Assembly (NCBI GenBank): GCA_002390285.1
Contig: DGPB01000015.1
Coordinates: 59,595-123,594, forward strand
Direction of reading: 5' to 3'
From: Cellvibrionales bacterium UBA4451
GTDB lineage: Bacteria; Pseudomonadota; Gammaproteobacteria; Pseudomonadales; Porticoccaceae
Length of the DNA stretch: 64,000 nucleotides
A model generated the notes under the pieces. It was not told the DNA's origin. It saw only the letters and a program-made list of their open reading frames with translations, and made no database searches. The number at the start of each line of letters is the position of its first letter. The first letter of the stretch is position 1. This document shows, piece after piece, positions 48,368-58,872 of this stretch. Position numbers and translations under genes: made by a program.

Positions 48368-50586
48368 TGTCTGGAAAAATCAATCGTCTACTAGTTGTTG
48401 GCCTTGGCTTGATAGGTGGAAGTTTGGCCAAAGTTGCGCGGGATCGGGGTCTCTGTAAAGAGGTGATTGGTTATTCCCGAAGCCCGGAAACACTAGAAAA
48501 GGCAATGAAAGCCGGCGTGGTGGATCGAGTTGTTGGTCGTATTGAGGATGTGGCTGGGGAGTTGGGAGAAGGTGATCTTGTGGTTATCGGTGTGCCAACA
48601 CTCACCGTTCCATTAATTATTCGTGAATTACAGCCAATTCTGTCTCAGTCTGTGACCATTACCGATGTTGCCAGCGTCAAAGGTAGTGTGGTGAGGGCGC
48701 TTAAAGAGGTCTACGGAGACATTCCGTCCCAGTTTGTACCGGGACACCCTATCGCGGGATCTGAAAAGAGTGGTGTGGATGCCGTTAACCCCGAACTGTT
48801 TGATGACCACCGCGTGATTTTAACGCCATTACCAGAGACGGGCAGTGACCACCTTCTGCGGGTTAAGAGCCTTTGGGAAGGTGCTGGCGCTGTGGTTAGT
48901 GAAATGTCAGTGGCGGAGCACGATGAAGTACTGGCTGCTACCAGCCATCTACCCCACATGCTGGCTTATACGTTGGTAGATACGCTATCCAATATGCGTG
49001 AAAACCGTGAGATATTCCGTTATGCAGCGGGTGGCTTCAGGGATTTCACTCGTATTGCTGCCAGTGACCCCGTGATGTGGCACGATATTGTGATGGCTAA
49101 TGATGAGGCTGTACTGTCCGTATTGGAAAAACTTACAGATCATGTTGACCGTTTAAAGCAGGCGATAACAGCTGGAGACGGCGAATATTTGCTCGGCGTA
49201 TTTACTCGCGCGCGAGAAGCCAGAAATCATTTTTCTAAAATGCTCGAAAATAAGGCCTATCTAGAGCCCATGACACAAACAATCGATTATAGAGTAGCAC
49301 CCGGAGGTAGTGTCTCCGGTCAGATCCGTATTCCCGGTGATAAATCCATTTCCCATCGATCCATTATGCTAGGCTCCATTGCTCAAGGTATCACCGAAGT
49401 CACGGGTTTTCTGGAGGGTGAAGATAGTCTTGCTACACTGCAGGCATTTCGTGATATGGGCGTGGTAATTGAAGGTCCAGATGATGGTCGGGTAGTTATC
49501 CATGGAGTGGGTCTTAATGGGTTAAAAGAACCTGTAGGACCACTTTATCTCGGTAACTCAGGGACCTCTATGAGGTTGTTGTCGGGATTACTGGCGGCCC
49601 AACCCTTCGATGTAGAGTTGACGGGTGATGAATCGCTTTCAACTCGGCCTATGGAACGTGTTGCATCGCCATTACGTGAAATGGGGGCTGTGATTGAGAC
49701 AGAGGCGGGCGGTAGGCCGCCGTTGCGGATTAAAGGCGGTCAGTCGCTTAAGGGCATAGATTACCTATTGCCAATGGCCAGTGCGCAGGTAAAGTCTTGC
49801 GTGTTATTGGCGGGGTTATATGCTGACGGGACGACATCTGTTACCGAGCCGGCACCGACACGTGATCACACAGAACGGATGCTGGCTGGCTTTGGTTATC
49901 CGGTGAGCCGCCATGGTGCTAAGGCAGAGCTAAAGGGTGGGGGGCTGCTCACGGCAACCTCTATTGATGTACCCGCTGATATTTCTTCTGCCACATTCTA
50001 TCTGGTGGCTTCAACGATTGCTCCTGGATCGGATATTATGTTGCCTCACGTGGGCATCAACCCTACCCGTATTGGTGTGATCAACATTCTACAAATGATG
50101 GGTGCCGACATTGAATTATCCAACCACAGTGAGGTGGGGGGGGAGCCCGTGGCTGATATTCGGGTACGCTACGCACCCTTAAAGGGGATTGATATTCCCG
50201 TAGATCAGGTGCCGCTGGCGATTGATGAATTTCCGGCACTGTTTGTGGCGGCAGCCTGCGCGGAAGGTAAAACGGTTCTCTCTGGTGCCGAAGAGCTGCG
50301 TGTAAAGGAAAGCGACCGTATCCAGGCAATGGCAGATGGTTTGCAGATATTAGGTGTAGATGCTTGTCCTACACCAGATGGTATTGTAATCCAGGGCGGT
50401 CCTATAGGTGGTGGTGAGGTTGATAGCTTGGGCGATCATCGGATCGCCATGTCGTTTGCTGTGGCAGCTCTCAGAGCTCGAAACGAAATTCTAATAAGAA
50501 ACTGTAACAATGTGTTGACATCATTCCCTGGTTTTGTGGCTCTGGCCAATCACGCTGGGTTGAAGATAGTCGAGGAAACACGATGA
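48367..50586 (+). CDS. tyrA-aroA: Fused prephenate dehydrogenase / 3-phosphoshikimate 1-carboxyvinyltransferase
   Basis: 739 residues, two enzymes in one chain. TyrA part (about 1-300): [16 protein letters not shown] (NAD motif), [13 protein letters not shown] and [16 protein letters not shown] synthase part (about 308-739): [19 protein letters not shown] from Pro323, [22 protein letters not shown], and the C-terminal [15 protein letters not shown] and [11 protein letters not shown]. It links tyrosine synthesis to the last-but-one shikimate step. The same fusion occurs in Pseudomonas. The stop overlaps the cmk start (ATGA). Confidence 0.96.
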   Translation: MSGKINRLLVVGLGLIGGSLAKVARDRGLCKEVIGYSRSPETLEKAMKAGVVDRVVGRIEDVAGELGEGDLVVIGVPTLTVPLIIRELQPILSQSVTITDVASVKGSVVRALKEVYGDIPSQFVPGHPIAGSEKSGVDAVNPELFDDHRVILTPLPETGSDHLLRVKSLWEGAGAVVSEMSVAEHDEVLAATSHLPHMLAYTLVDTLSNMRENREIFRYAAGGFRDFTRIAASDPVMWHDIVMANDEAVLSVLEKLTDHVDRLKQAITAGDGEYLLGVFTRAREARNHFSKMLENKAYLEPMTQTIDYRVAPGGSVSGQIRIPGDKSISHRSIMLGSIAQGITEVTGFLEGEDSLATLQAFRDMGVVIEGPDDGRVVIHGVGLNGLKEPVGPLYLGNSGTSMRLLSGLLAAQPFDVELTGDESLSTRPMERVASPLREMGAVIETEAGGRPPLRIKGGQSLKGIDYLLPMASAQVKSCVLLAGLYADGTTSVTEPAPTRDHTERMLAGFGYPVSRHGAKAELKGGGLLTATSIDVPADISSATFYLVASTIAPGSDIMLPHVGINPTRIGVINILQMMGADIELSNHSEVGGEPVADIRVRYAPLKGIDIPVDQVPLAIDEFPALFVAAACAEGKTVLSGAEELRVKESDRIQAMADGLQILGVDACPTPDGIVIQGGPIGGGEVDSLGDHRIAMSFAVAALRARNEILIRNCNNVLTSFPGFVALANHAGLKIVEETR

Positions 50587-51275
50587 ATGACAAGCAAATT
50601 CCCGTCATTACAATTGATGGCCCCAGTGGTTCAGGTAAGGGCACGATTTGTCAATTATTGGCGACCAAACTAGGATTTCATTACCTTGATAGCGGTGCGC
50701 TGTATCGCTTGTTAGCACTTGCCGCTAAACGACATGGCGTGGCTCTGGACAATGTGGAGTCGCTAGCGGTTTTGGCTGCTCATATGGATATTTCCTTTAC
50801 TATGAATAAAGATGGCTCTCCCTCTAAAGTAGTGCTGGAGGGAGAAAATGTTTCATTGCTTATTCGCAATGAAATGGTGGGTTCTGGGGCGTCTCTTGTA
50901 GCTGCATATCCAGAGGTTCGGACTGCCTTGCTACAACGCCAGAGAGCCTTTGCTGTGGCGCCCGGTTTGGTAGCGGATGGTCGCGATATGGGGACAGTGG
51001 TCTTTCCCAATGCTGATGCCAAAATATTTCTTACGGCCTCCTCTGAGGAGCGAGCTGAAAGACGCTATAAGCAGTTGATAGATAAAGGGGAAAGTGTTAG
51101 CCTTGCCGCCGTCGTTGAACAGGTCCAGAAACGGGATGAGCGGGATATGAACCGCACAGTCTCTCCACTGGTTCCAGCTGATGACGCTATGGTTTTGGAT
51201 AGCTCCCGAATGACCATTGACGAAGTGTTGCACTCAGGGCTGGAAATTGCCATCAAAAATGGTATCCAGCCGTAG
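50583..51275 (+). CDS. cmk: Cytidylate kinase
   Basis: 230 residues. P-loop [53 protein letters not shown] and the RAERRYKQL lid motif are present. Cmk phosphorylates CMP and dCMP. It overlaps aroA by four bases and is followed by rpsA, an order shared widely in proteobacteria. Confidence 0.96.
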   Translation: MNDKQIPVITIDGPSGSGKGTICQLLATKLGFHYLDSGALYRLLALAAKRHGVALDNVESLAVLAAHMDISFTMNKDGSPSKVVLEGENVSLLIRNEMVGSGASLVAAYPEVRTALLQRQRAFAVAPGLVADGRDMGTVVFPNADAKIFLTASSEERAERRYKQLIDKGESVSLAAVVEQVQKRDERDMNRTVSPLVPADDAMVLDSSRMTIDEVLHSGLEIAIKNGIQP

Positions 51276-51442
51276 CAATAAAACGGGGTTACGCGGTATC
51301 GAGCCAGAGAATGTGCCGCATAACCTGAAATTAATAGCCCGCATAACTGGTAATGCGGTTGAAGAGTCAATAACTTAATTCTCGACGGCTTAGAGGCCAA
51401 GACTTAAGACATTCAGACTCATATTCCTACAGGTACATCTCC
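51276..51442 (+). promoter_or_regulatory. rpsA leader region with hairpin and no Shine-Dalgarno
   Basis: 167 bases between cmk and rpsA. CCGCAT (51339-51344) and ATGCGG (51353-51358) form a short hairpin. The bases before the rpsA ATG (ACAGGTACATCTCC) contain no purine-rich ribosome site. E. coli rpsA likewise uses a structured leader without a strong Shine-Dalgarno, bound by S1 itself for autoregulation; the same logic is plausible here. Confidence 0.45.
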
Positions 51443-53125
51443 ATGAGCGAAAGCTTTGCAGAATTATTCGAAGAAAGTTTAAAAACCGTTGAACTGAAGA
51501 CCGGTGCTATTGTTACCGGTGTTGTCATTGATATTGATAAAGACTGGGTAACTGTCCACGCTGGATTGAAATCCGAAGGCGTCATTGCCAAAAATGAATT
51601 TTATGATGACAACGGTAACTTAAGCCTCGAAATCGGTGACGAAGTACAAGTCTCTCTTGAAGCGGTTGAAGATGGTTTTGGTGCCACTCGCCTTTCCCGT
51701 GAAAAAGCACGTCGTGCTGAATCCTGGATTGAGCTTGAAGCGGCCCACACTGCTGAAGAAGTGGTTATCGGTATTATCAGCGGCAAAGTCAAAGGTGGCT
51801 TTACTGTTGATGTGAATGGCCTTCGTGCCTTCCTTCCAGGCTCTCTGGTAGATGTACGCCCAATTCGCGACACTGCTCATCTGGAAAACAAGCCTCTCGA
51901 ATTTAAAGTGATCAAGCTTGATCAAAAGCGTAATAACGTTGTGGTATCCCGCCGTGCAGTGATGGAGCAAGTCAACACTGAAGAACGTGACGAGTTGCTG
52001 GCCAAACTGGAAGAGGGTATTAGTCTTAAAGGTATCGTTAAAAACCTCACTGACTACGGTGCCTTTGTTGACTTAGGCGGTATTGATGGCCTGTTGCACA
52101 TCACCGACATGTCCTGGAAACGTATCAAGCATCCAAGTGAAATCGTGAATGTTGGCGATGAGATTGATGTCAAAGTGCTGAAGTTCGATCGTGAGCGTAG
52201 CCGCGTATCTCTGGGCATGAAACAAATGGGTGAAGATCCCTGGGCAAGCATTTCAGGTCGTTACCCTGAAGGTGCTCGCGTCAAAGCTACGGTAACTAAC
52301 CTGACAGACTACGGCTGTTTTGCAGAGCTGGAAGATGGTGTTGAAGGCTTGGTTCACGTATCTGAAATGGATTGGACCAATAAGAATATTCATCCTTCCA
52401 AGGTTGTCCAGCTGGGCGACGAAGTAGAAGTGATGATTTTGGATATCGACGAAGAACGTCGTCGTATCTCCTTGGGTATCAAGCAGTGCTTTATGAACCC
52501 ATGGGATGAATTTGGCACTAAGCATGCTAAAGGTGAGAAAATCACAGGTAACATCAAATCTATTACCGATTTCGGTATCTTTATTGGCCTTAACGGCGGT
52601 ATCGATGGATTGGTGCACCTCTCTGATATTTCCTGGAATGAGACTGGCGAAGAAGCCGTTCATAATTTCAAGAAAGGTGATGAAGTGGAGACGGTTATCC
52701 TGTCTATCGATCCAGAAAGAGAGCGTATCTCTCTGGGTATGAAGCAGCTGTCTGACGATCCTTTCTCAAGCTACACGACTGAAAATGATAAAGGTACAAT
52801 TGTCACCGGTATTGTTAAAGAAGTGGATGCTAAGGCCGCGATTATTACCTTGTTTGGCGAAGTGGAAGGACAATTGAAAGCGTCAGAAATTTCACGCGAG
52901 AAGGTAGAAGATGCTAGTAACGTAATGAAAGTTGGCGACGAAGTTGAAGCAAAAATTATCAATGTGGATCGGAAGAATCGCACGATTAGCCTTTCCATCA
53001 AAGCTAAGGACGTTGCCGAAGAGAAAGCTGCGATTAAAGAGCACCGCAAGTCAGAGGTGGATAGTGTTTCCCCAACGACAATTGGTGATCTGATCAAAGC
53101 TCAGATGGACACGAAAGACAAGTAG
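51443..53125 (+). CDS. rpsA: 30S ribosomal protein S1
   Basis: 560 residues with six S1 (OB-fold) repeats. Start [20 protein letters not shown], then repeats with [40 protein letters not shown] and [20 protein letters not shown], each followed by a RxSLGxKQ strand ([36 protein letters not shown]). S1 binds mRNA leaders and promotes initiation on structured messages. Full length for gammaproteobacteria. Confidence 0.97.
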   Translation: MSESFAELFEESLKTVELKTGAIVTGVVIDIDKDWVTVHAGLKSEGVIAKNEFYDDNGNLSLEIGDEVQVSLEAVEDGFGATRLSREKARRAESWIELEAAHTAEEVVIGIISGKVKGGFTVDVNGLRAFLPGSLVDVRPIRDTAHLENKPLEFKVIKLDQKRNNVVVSRRAVMEQVNTEERDELLAKLEEGISLKGIVKNLTDYGAFVDLGGIDGLLHITDMSWKRIKHPSEIVNVGDEIDVKVLKFDRERSRVSLGMKQMGEDPWASISGRYPEGARVKATVTNLTDYGCFAELEDGVEGLVHVSEMDWTNKNIHPSKVVQLGDEVEVMILDIDEERRRISLGIKQCFMNPWDEFGTKHAKGEKITGNIKSITDFGIFIGLNGGIDGLVHLSDISWNETGEEAVHNFKKGDEVETVILSIDPERERISLGMKQLSDDPFSSYTTENDKGTIVTGIVKEVDAKAAIITLFGEVEGQLKASEISREKVEDASNVMKVGDEVEAKIINVDRKNRTISLSIKAKDVAEEKAAIKEHRKSEVDSVSPTTIGDLIKAQMDTKDK

Positions 53126-53129
53126 TGCT

Positions 53130-53166
53130 TAGATAGGGGTAATGGAGACATTACCCCTATCTATTT
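53130..53166 (+). terminator. Terminator-like 15-bp perfect hairpin after rpsA
   Basis: Perfect 15-bp inverted repeat (53130-53144 and 53149-53163, core AGGGGTAATG / CATTACCCCT) with a GAGA loop, followed by only three T. It begins four bases after the rpsA stop and ends 16 bases before ihfB. The short T-run suggests partial termination or a symmetric element serving as an mRNA 3'-end protector. Confidence 0.7.
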
Positions 53167-53181
53167 AACTATCAGATACTT

Positions 53182-53475
53182 ATGACTAAATCAGAATTAA
53201 TAGACCATATCGTTACCCAGCAGGATCAACTTCCTCCGAAAGATGTTGAGCTTTCTGTGAAAATGATTCTAGAGCGGATGACTCAATCTTTGGTTAACAA
53301 TGACCGTATTGAGATCAGAGGTTTCGGTAGTTTTTGTCTTCACTACCGTGCACCACGTGTGGGGCGTAACCCCAAAACGGGTGACTCTGTGAAACTATCC
53401 GGTAAATCTGTTCCCTATTTCAAGCCGGGTAAAGAACTCCGTGAAAGGGTGAATAGCAGCCTTGTTAATGGATGA
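53182..53475 (+). CDS. ihfB: Integration host factor beta subunit
   Basis: 97 residues, HU/IHF fold: [20 protein letters not shown] at the N-terminus, [20 protein letters not shown] and the DNA-bending arm [23 protein letters not shown] bends DNA at promoters, origins and recombination sites as a heterodimer with IhfA. Its place after rpsA is conserved. No clear ribosome site precedes it and it sits immediately after a strong hairpin. Confidence 0.96.
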   Translation: MTKSELIDHIVTQQDQLPPKDVELSVKMILERMTQSLVNNDRIEIRGFGSFCLHYRAPRVGRNPKTGDSVKLSGKSVPYFKPGKELRERVNSSLVNG

Positions 53476-53540
53476 GACCTCGAGGCGAAGTTAGTTGATC
53501 TAGATAATCGCGGCTAAAGGTTATGAGTTTGGTTACAATA

Positions 53541-53571
53541 AACGGCAAGGCATTTGGCTTGCCGTTTTTTT
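53541..53571 (+). terminator. Intrinsic terminator after ihfB
   Basis: AACGGCAAG (53541-53549) pairs with CTTGCCGTT (53558-53566), loop of 8 bases, and T continues to 53571 (seven T from 53565). This is a classical intrinsic terminator. It ends 13 bases before the lapA start codon. Confidence 0.85.
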
Positions 53572-53584
53572 GTGGGGACTTTTT

Positions 53585-53884
53585 ATGGTGCTATTAAAAA
53601 AGCTTTTGTGGTTGTTGGTTGCCCTTGCCGCTGTTTGGTTGGGTATCTGGGTTGTCTTTGATAATCCTGAGCCTGTTGCTTTCCGATTGTTTGGTTTTGA
53701 TCTGGGGCTTCTACCTGGTGGCCTATTGTTGTTGGCCGCATTTGCCATTGGTTGTATTACTGGGCTGATTGTCAGTATTCCAGCTCTGGTCAGACTGGGG
53801 CATCGAGCCAATGTCTTGAAGAAACAGCTGATTAAATCGAAAGCACCCGCGATTGACGGCCGCAGTCCAGAAAAGCTGGATTAG
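53585..53884 (+). CDS. lapA: Lipopolysaccharide assembly protein LapA
   Basis: 99 residues from ATG 53585; a TTG at 53570 lies in the terminator T-run and was not used. Two membrane segments (KLLWLLVALAAVWLGIWVVF and GGLLLLAAFAIGCITGLIVS) separated by VFDNPEPVAFRLFGFDLG, then a basic C-terminal tail, which is the LapA/YciS pattern. LapA assists LapB in controlling LpxC degradation. It stands directly after the ihfB terminator and just before lapB. Confidence 0.9.
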   Translation: MVLLKKLLWLLVALAAVWLGIWVVFDNPEPVAFRLFGFDLGLLPGGLLLLAAFAIGCITGLIVSIPALVRLGHRANVLKKQLIKSKAPAIDGRSPEKLD

Positions 53885-53896
53885 TGACATTTAATT

Positions 53897-55078
53897 ATGC
53901 CCGAACTACTCTACATTTTTCTGGTGTTATTGCTCGTACCTGCATGGATTGCCGGGCGTGCCTATGGTTTGCGGCTTCCAAGAAAAGAATCTACTAGCGA
54001 GCTGGCGAGACACTATTTTCACGGGATAAATTTCCTTCTCAATGAGCAGCCTGATCAGGCTATAGATACATTCATACGTTCTGTCGACGTCACGCCACAT
54101 ACACTGGAAACACATTTGACGCTGGGTAACTTGATGCGTCAACGCGGAGAGGTAGATAGAGCTATTCGTGTTCACCAAAATCTACTGTCCCGCCCAAGCC
54201 TGAACCAACAGCAAATTGGGCAGGCTCACCTTGAGCTGGGTCGAGATTTTCTTAAAGCCGGGTTGCTTGACCGTGCTGAGAGATTATTTCTTGATCTGGT
54301 AGAAGATACGGCTAGTGATCTTAGGCAGGAGTCTTTGCGCCACCTTGTACAGATTTACCGGGACGAACAAGAGTGGGAAAAAGCCATTCGTGCCGCAAGC
54401 ATGATGCAGAAAAACGTATTTGGTGGAGCCAATAATTCGTTGGCTATTGAGCAGGCGCACTTTTGTTGTGAACTCGCTGAGCGGTGTATGGCGAAGGGTG
54501 GCTATCTTGATGCCCGGCGCCATCTTAAAGTGGCCTTACAATTTAATAAAAATTCGGCTAGAGCTAATATCCTGTGGGGTGACTTGGAAATGAGTGCGCA
54601 TAATTTCCAGGAAGCACTTAAACGTTATCGCTTGGTCCCTCATCAGGAGCCAGACCGTCTTCCCGAAGTACTGGAAAGAGTCCGCTGTTGTTACCTGGAT
54701 GACAAAGATGGCCTGCTTAAGCAGTTGGGGGTCTGGATGGAGATGTACCCCGGGACTGGTGTTTTACAGGCGTTATCTGAGGCTATTTGTAAAAAGGACG
54801 GGGAAGAGGCGGCGGCTCTCTTTCTTGGTGAGTCTTTGCAAAAGAAACCTTCCATCAAGGGGTTGATCGCACTGCTTGATATCCGGGTTCGTCATAGTCA
54901 AGGTATGGTGAGAGATAACCTGTCTTTGTTGATGGACGTATTGGCCTCACTGGCTCGGATTCAGCCCAATTATAGGTGCCTACAATGTGGATTCAAGGCT
55001 GCTCATTTACACTGGCTATGCCCACAATGCCAATGTTGGGAAACCATTAAACCTATTCAAGGGTTGGAAAGTGAGTGA
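53897..55078 (+). CDS. lapB: Lipopolysaccharide assembly protein LapB
   Basis: 393 residues. N-terminal membrane anchor (ELLYIFLVLLLVPAWIAGR), then TPR repeats (ARHYFHGINFLLNEQPDQAI, THLTLGNLMRQRGEVDRAI, AHLELGRDFLKAGLLDRAE), and a C-terminal rubredoxin-like zinc site YRCLQCGF ... LCPQCQCW. LapB/YciM brings LpxC to FtsH and so balances LPS with phospholipid synthesis. Twelve bases after lapA. Confidence 0.95.
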   Translation: MPELLYIFLVLLLVPAWIAGRAYGLRLPRKESTSELARHYFHGINFLLNEQPDQAIDTFIRSVDVTPHTLETHLTLGNLMRQRGEVDRAIRVHQNLLSRPSLNQQQIGQAHLELGRDFLKAGLLDRAERLFLDLVEDTASDLRQESLRHLVQIYRDEQEWEKAIRAASMMQKNVFGGANNSLAIEQAHFCCELAERCMAKGGYLDARRHLKVALQFNKNSARANILWGDLEMSAHNFQEALKRYRLVPHQEPDRLPEVLERVRCCYLDDKDGLLKQLGVWMEMYPGTGVLQALSEAICKKDGEEAAALFLGESLQKKPSIKGLIALLDIRVRHSQGMVRDNLSLLMDVLASLARIQPNYRCLQCGFKAAHLHWLCPQCQCWETIKPIQGLESE

Positions 55079-55128
55079 CAACAGCTTTCAATCAGAGCCT
55101 TTGGGAAATTTGATAAAGAGAACGCTAG

Positions 55129-55833
55129 ATGAACGATAAAAATTCCAACGTTATTGTTGCTCTGGACTACAACAGTGCATCAGCTGCCAACCACTTTGTT
55201 GATGGCGTCTCACCTAGGCTCTGTAAGCTGAAGGTAGGTAAAGAATTGTTTACCCTAGCTGGCCCTCAATTTGTTAAGGGTTTAGTGGACAGAGGATTTG
55301 ATGTATTTCTTGATCTAAAATTTCATGATATTCCTAATACGGTATCAAAGGCCGTGAAGGTTGCCGCTGATCTAGGTGTTTGGATGACAGATGTGCATGC
55401 CTCTGGTGGCCGTCGGATGATGGAGGATTCTCGCAACGTGCTGGATCAGTGCGGGAGCGATATGTTGTTGATTGCAGTAACCGTTCTAACGAGCTTTGCG
55501 CAAGAGGATCTTGCGGAAATTGGTATTCACAGTACGCCTGAAGAACAGGTGCACCGATTGGCTGCTCTGGCTCAAGCCTCGGGAATGGATGGCGTGGTGT
55601 CTTCTGCAATGGAGGCCGCTGGACTACGACAGACCCTTGGTTCTGATTTTGTTCTTGTGACCCCAGGTATTCGCCCTGCATCGGCTGGTGGTGATGATCA
55701 ACGTAGAGTGGTTACCCCTATGCAAGCAATGGAGAATGGTAGTAGCTACTTAGTCATTGGTCGCCCCATTACTCAGTCTGAGAACCCAGTTGAAACACTA
55801 CTTGCTATCAACCGGGAAATTTTGCAAGATTAA
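55129..55833 (+). CDS. pyrF: Orotidine 5'-phosphate decarboxylase
   Basis: 234 residues, single-domain class. [34 protein letters not shown], the catalytic DxKxxD in [33 protein letters not shown] and [15 protein letters not shown] cover all active-site elements. It makes UMP in the last step of de novo pyrimidine synthesis. Position after lapB is conserved in gammaproteobacteria. Confidence 0.96.
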   Translation: MNDKNSNVIVALDYNSASAANHFVDGVSPRLCKLKVGKELFTLAGPQFVKGLVDRGFDVFLDLKFHDIPNTVSKAVKVAADLGVWMTDVHASGGRRMMEDSRNVLDQCGSDMLLIAVTVLTSFAQEDLAEIGIHSTPEEQVHRLAALAQASGMDGVVSSAMEAAGLRQTLGSDFVLVTPGIRPASAGGDDQRRVVTPMQAMENGSSYLVIGRPITQSENPVETLLAINREILQD

Positions 55834-55899
55834 TAACAGCGGCGCATGATGTGCCGTGTATTCACGAAATGGAGTGCCTTTTGGCACAAGGAGTTCGAT

Positions 55900-56217
55900 A
55901 TGAAACAGGTAAAATTTTTTACCAGAATCGTTTTACTTTCCCTCGTTGCTATATTGCCTGCTTGGCAGACAACAGCCCTAGCAGCAGATACCAATACGCT
56001 CGCAGCAGAACAGCAAGTTTCCACTGTAAACATTAACACTGCCAGTGCAGAGGCTATTTCCAATGCTTTGAATGGTGTCGGTATGAAACGTGCTGATACT
56101 ATTGTGGCTTATCGGAAGGCTAATGGTGTATTCACATCTATAGACCAGCTACTGAATGTAAAGGGGGTAGGTGAAAAAACACTTGAGAAGAACCGGGATC
56201 GCATTGTATTGGAGTGA
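55900..56217 (+). CDS. ComEA-family helix-hairpin-helix protein, exported
   Basis: 105 residues from ATG 55900, with AAGGAG six bases upstream. A signal peptide (FTRIVLLSLVAILPAWQTTALA) precedes a ComEA-type HhH domain: VNINTASAEAISNALNGVGM and LLNVKGVGEKTLEKN. The domain binds double-stranded DNA non-specifically; stand-alone exported forms can serve in DNA uptake or be of unknown use. In-frame codons upstream to 55846 lack a ribosome site. Confidence 0.9.
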   Translation: MKQVKFFTRIVLLSLVAILPAWQTTALAADTNTLAAEQQVSTVNINTASAEAISNALNGVGMKRADTIVAYRKANGVFTSIDQLLNVKGVGEKTLEKNRDRIVLE

Positions 56218-56238
56218 TTTGTTTTTTGATCCATAGAG

Positions 56239-56265
56239 AAGGCCAGCCATTTAGGCTGGCCTTTT
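56239..56265 (+). terminator. Intrinsic terminator after the ComEA-like gene
   Basis: GGCCAGCC (56241-56248) pairs with GGCTGGCC (56254-56261) around ATTTA, extended by AA/TT, and followed by TTTT. Good intrinsic terminator. It marks the right end of the conserved core gene run. Confidence 0.85.
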
Positions 56266-56486
56266 ATGTGTATTCACGGTGATCTTAATAAGATTGTTAC
56301 TGCAAGATAAAATAGATGAGAGTGGGATACCTTACTGTAACTATGTCCCGAAAGTGCTACTTGGTTGTGGGTGAGGTAAAAGAAGGAGATAGCACGCCTC
56401 CAGTAAGGCTCATAAGCGAGAACCTGTGGCCACTAGTTTATATTAAGACACACCGTAATAAATATGCCATGCGGAAAATACAGTTA
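56266..56486. other. Gap without identifiable gene
   Basis: About 220 bases between the terminator and the efflux-gene relic. A plus-strand reading frame from 56316 (72 codons) continues antisense into the relic, has no ribosome site and no family look, so I do not call it. No hairpins or repeats stand out. Confidence 0.4.
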
Positions 56487-56600
56487 TTATTTTGCTTCTG
56501 CAACGGCCTTCTCTGGTATCCAGCCGCCACCTAGTGATTTATACAAATCGTCCAGCGCATTCATGAAAGACTGATGCGCCGCCTTTGTCTGATGTCTTGA
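56487..56600 (-). pseudogene. 3' end of an RND efflux outer-membrane factor (NodT/OprM-like), relic
   Basis: Reading the minus strand, the last 38 codons give HQSFMNALDDLYKSLGGGW followed by IPEKAVAEAK and a TAA stop. L-x-x-LYKxLGGGW is the typical C-terminus of NodT-family efflux lipoproteins. Upstream (right of about 56600) the similarity ends and the promoter region of the sulfatase begins, so only the last few per cent of the gene remain. Confidence 0.65.
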
Positions 56601-56698
56601 GATTTTTGACTTATCTGTCTATTCTTCCGTTTTGTTTTGCTATACTCAAAAAATTTTAAGCGATAAAAATCAACCCAGAATATTTCGAGGTTTTTATA

Positions 56699-58716
56699 AT
56701 GAAACGTAGACTCAATTTTCTTCTTTTTGCGATGGCACTTTCAAATACAGCTTCATACGCGGAAGAACATAATCTTTCCATTAAAAGTGCCGGTGGTAAA
56801 CCTGCTACACAGCAAACTCAGGATGCAAATCAAGCTTTCTCGAAAACCTTAAATTTTAAAGATGTTCGTGCCTTTGAGAATAATGACGTAGGGCTTGTTG
56901 CAGAATTCGACAAAAAAACCGGTGACATTATTCGTAACAGTTTCAAGTTTATAGGTGAAGATACCGCGGATAAAGCGCCTTCGACAGTAAATCCATCTTT
57001 GTGGAGGCAGGCAGTATTGAACCAAAGAGCCGAAGGTCTCTATGAGGTATTGCCCGGTAAGATTTACCAGATACGCGGAACAGATCTAGCGTCACTTTCA
57101 TTTATTCGGGGTGAAACAGGCTGGATAGCCTATGATGTTTTACTGACTAAAGAGGCCGCGGCTCAATCACTTAAGTTCTTTCAAGATAAAGTACCTAGTG
57201 GCGGCGATTTACCGATAGTAGCGATGCTTTACTCGCACTCACATGCCGATCATTTTGGGGGGCGCGAGCTATTCAGGATGCCTTTCCTAAAGTAAAAGTT
57301 TACGGTTCAAAAAATATCACCAAAGAAACCGTAGATGAAAATGTATTAGCGGGTAATGCCATGTCACGCCGTGCAGCCTATCAATATGGCGCAACCTTGG
57401 GGCGTAATGAGCACGGAATTGTTGATGCCGCTTTGGCTAAAGGCCTTTCTTATGGTGAAATTACTTATGTTAAGCCTGACTATGAGCTAAACCTAAATGG
57501 TGAAGTGGAAAATTTGACGATTGATGGACTAGAGATGATTTTTCTCGACGCCTCTGGAACTGAAGCACCATCAGAAATGGTGACTTATATTCCTTCAATG
57601 CAGGCTATATGGTCTGGCGAGGTAACCTATCAAGGTATGCATAACATTTATACTTTGCGCGGTGCAAAAGTGCGTGACGCCCTGAAATGGTCGAAGAAAA
57701 TTAATCAAATGATCAGCATGTGGGGAGGTGATGTAGAAGTATTATTTGCAGCCCACTCGGCACCTATATGGAAAAATCAGGAGATTGTTGAATTTTTAAA
57801 AATGCAGCGTGACGCCTATGGTTTTACTCATAACCAGACGTTGAGGCTTGCCAACAATGGTTATGTCTTGCAGGACCTCGGTGACAAAATATATGAAGTC
57901 ATGCCAGAAAGCATTCAAAAAACATGGCACACCAATGGTTACCACGGCACTTATTCACACAATGCGCGTGCCGTTTACAATATGTATTTGGGTTATTTTG
58001 ATATGAACCCTGCAAATTTAAATCCACTGCCGATTAAAGCGGAGTCAGCCAAATTTGTAGAGTACATGGGTGGAGCCGACGCCATCCTAAAAAAATCAAC
58101 AAAAGACTTTGCTAATGGAGACTATCGTTTTGTAGCCACAGCACTTAACAAAGTTGTACAAGTAGAACCCAATAACCTTAAGGCAAGAGCGATGCTGGCT
58201 GATACCTATGAGCAAATGGGATATCAAGCGGAAGGTGCCGGGTGGCGTAATATTTACTTAACCGGCGCGCAGGAATTGCGCTTAGGTAAACTCAGCCCTG
58301 GGACACCTAAAACAGCATCGGCAGATGTTATATCTGAAATGGATCCAGGTATGCTACTGGATTACATCGCTGTTCAAGTTGACGCGCTAAAAGCTCAACA
58401 TACGCCATTCTCCATGAATATCATCGTTGATGGTGAGGCTTACTTCGTTGAGATGTCTAATGGCAACTTAAGCAATATAGCGGTTGATAAACCGATTAAG
58501 GGTGCTGATTCAACGATCACGTTAAGTGACGACGGTTTTACACAAATTTTGTTAGGTCAGGCACGGCTATTGGATCTCATTGAGTCGAAGCAAGCTACTC
58601 AAAAGGGTGACGCTACAGTGTTGAGCAAATTGGTTAGCACGCTGGTTAAATTCGATCCTGGTTTTGAAATTGTACCTTTTAGTGAAAAAACTGTTGATGC
58701 CAATTTATACCAGTAA
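56699..58716 (+). pseudogene. Alkyl sulfatase (BDS1/SdsA1 type, metallo-beta-lactamase fold), single-base frameshift
   Basis: Start ATG 56699 with GAGG upstream and a signal peptide ending ASYAEEHN. The zinc motif MLYSHSHADHFGG is reached, then six G at 57257-57262 where seven would keep frame: adding one G gives HFGGARAIQDAFPKVKVYGS, and the frame then runs through AMSRRAAYQYGATLGRNEHG (57361 on), dimerisation helices and a C-terminal SCP2-like domain (GDATVLSKLVSTLVKFDPGF) to the stop at 58716. The family hydrolyses sulfate esters such as SDS in the periplasm. As read, the product ends after 198 residues; without the indel it would be about 672. Confidence 0.88.
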
Positions 58717-58733
58717 CTAAAAGTTCCATATGC

Positions 58734-58768
58734 TAAAAGCCACCTTTCTAAGAGGCTGGCTTTTTTTT
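58734..58768 (+). terminator. Intrinsic terminator after the alkyl sulfatase
   Basis: AAAAGCCACC (58735-58744) pairs with GGCTGGCTTTT downstream with one bulged base, followed by a run of eight T ending at 58768. Good terminator for the sulfatase transcript. Confidence 0.75.
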
Positions 58769-58872
58769 GGAAAGTGACAATGAGTTATGAACTGCTCATC
58801 TTGAATGCGTATCCGGGTCGGTTATGGGGTGCTGGCAACGACAGCTCTGATCGATAATCCGTCGGTGAATAC

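Noticed and set aside
56316..56534. 72-codon plus-strand frame between the ComEA-like gene and the sulfatase
   Set aside because: No ribosome site or family resemblance, and its second half is antisense to the efflux-factor relic.
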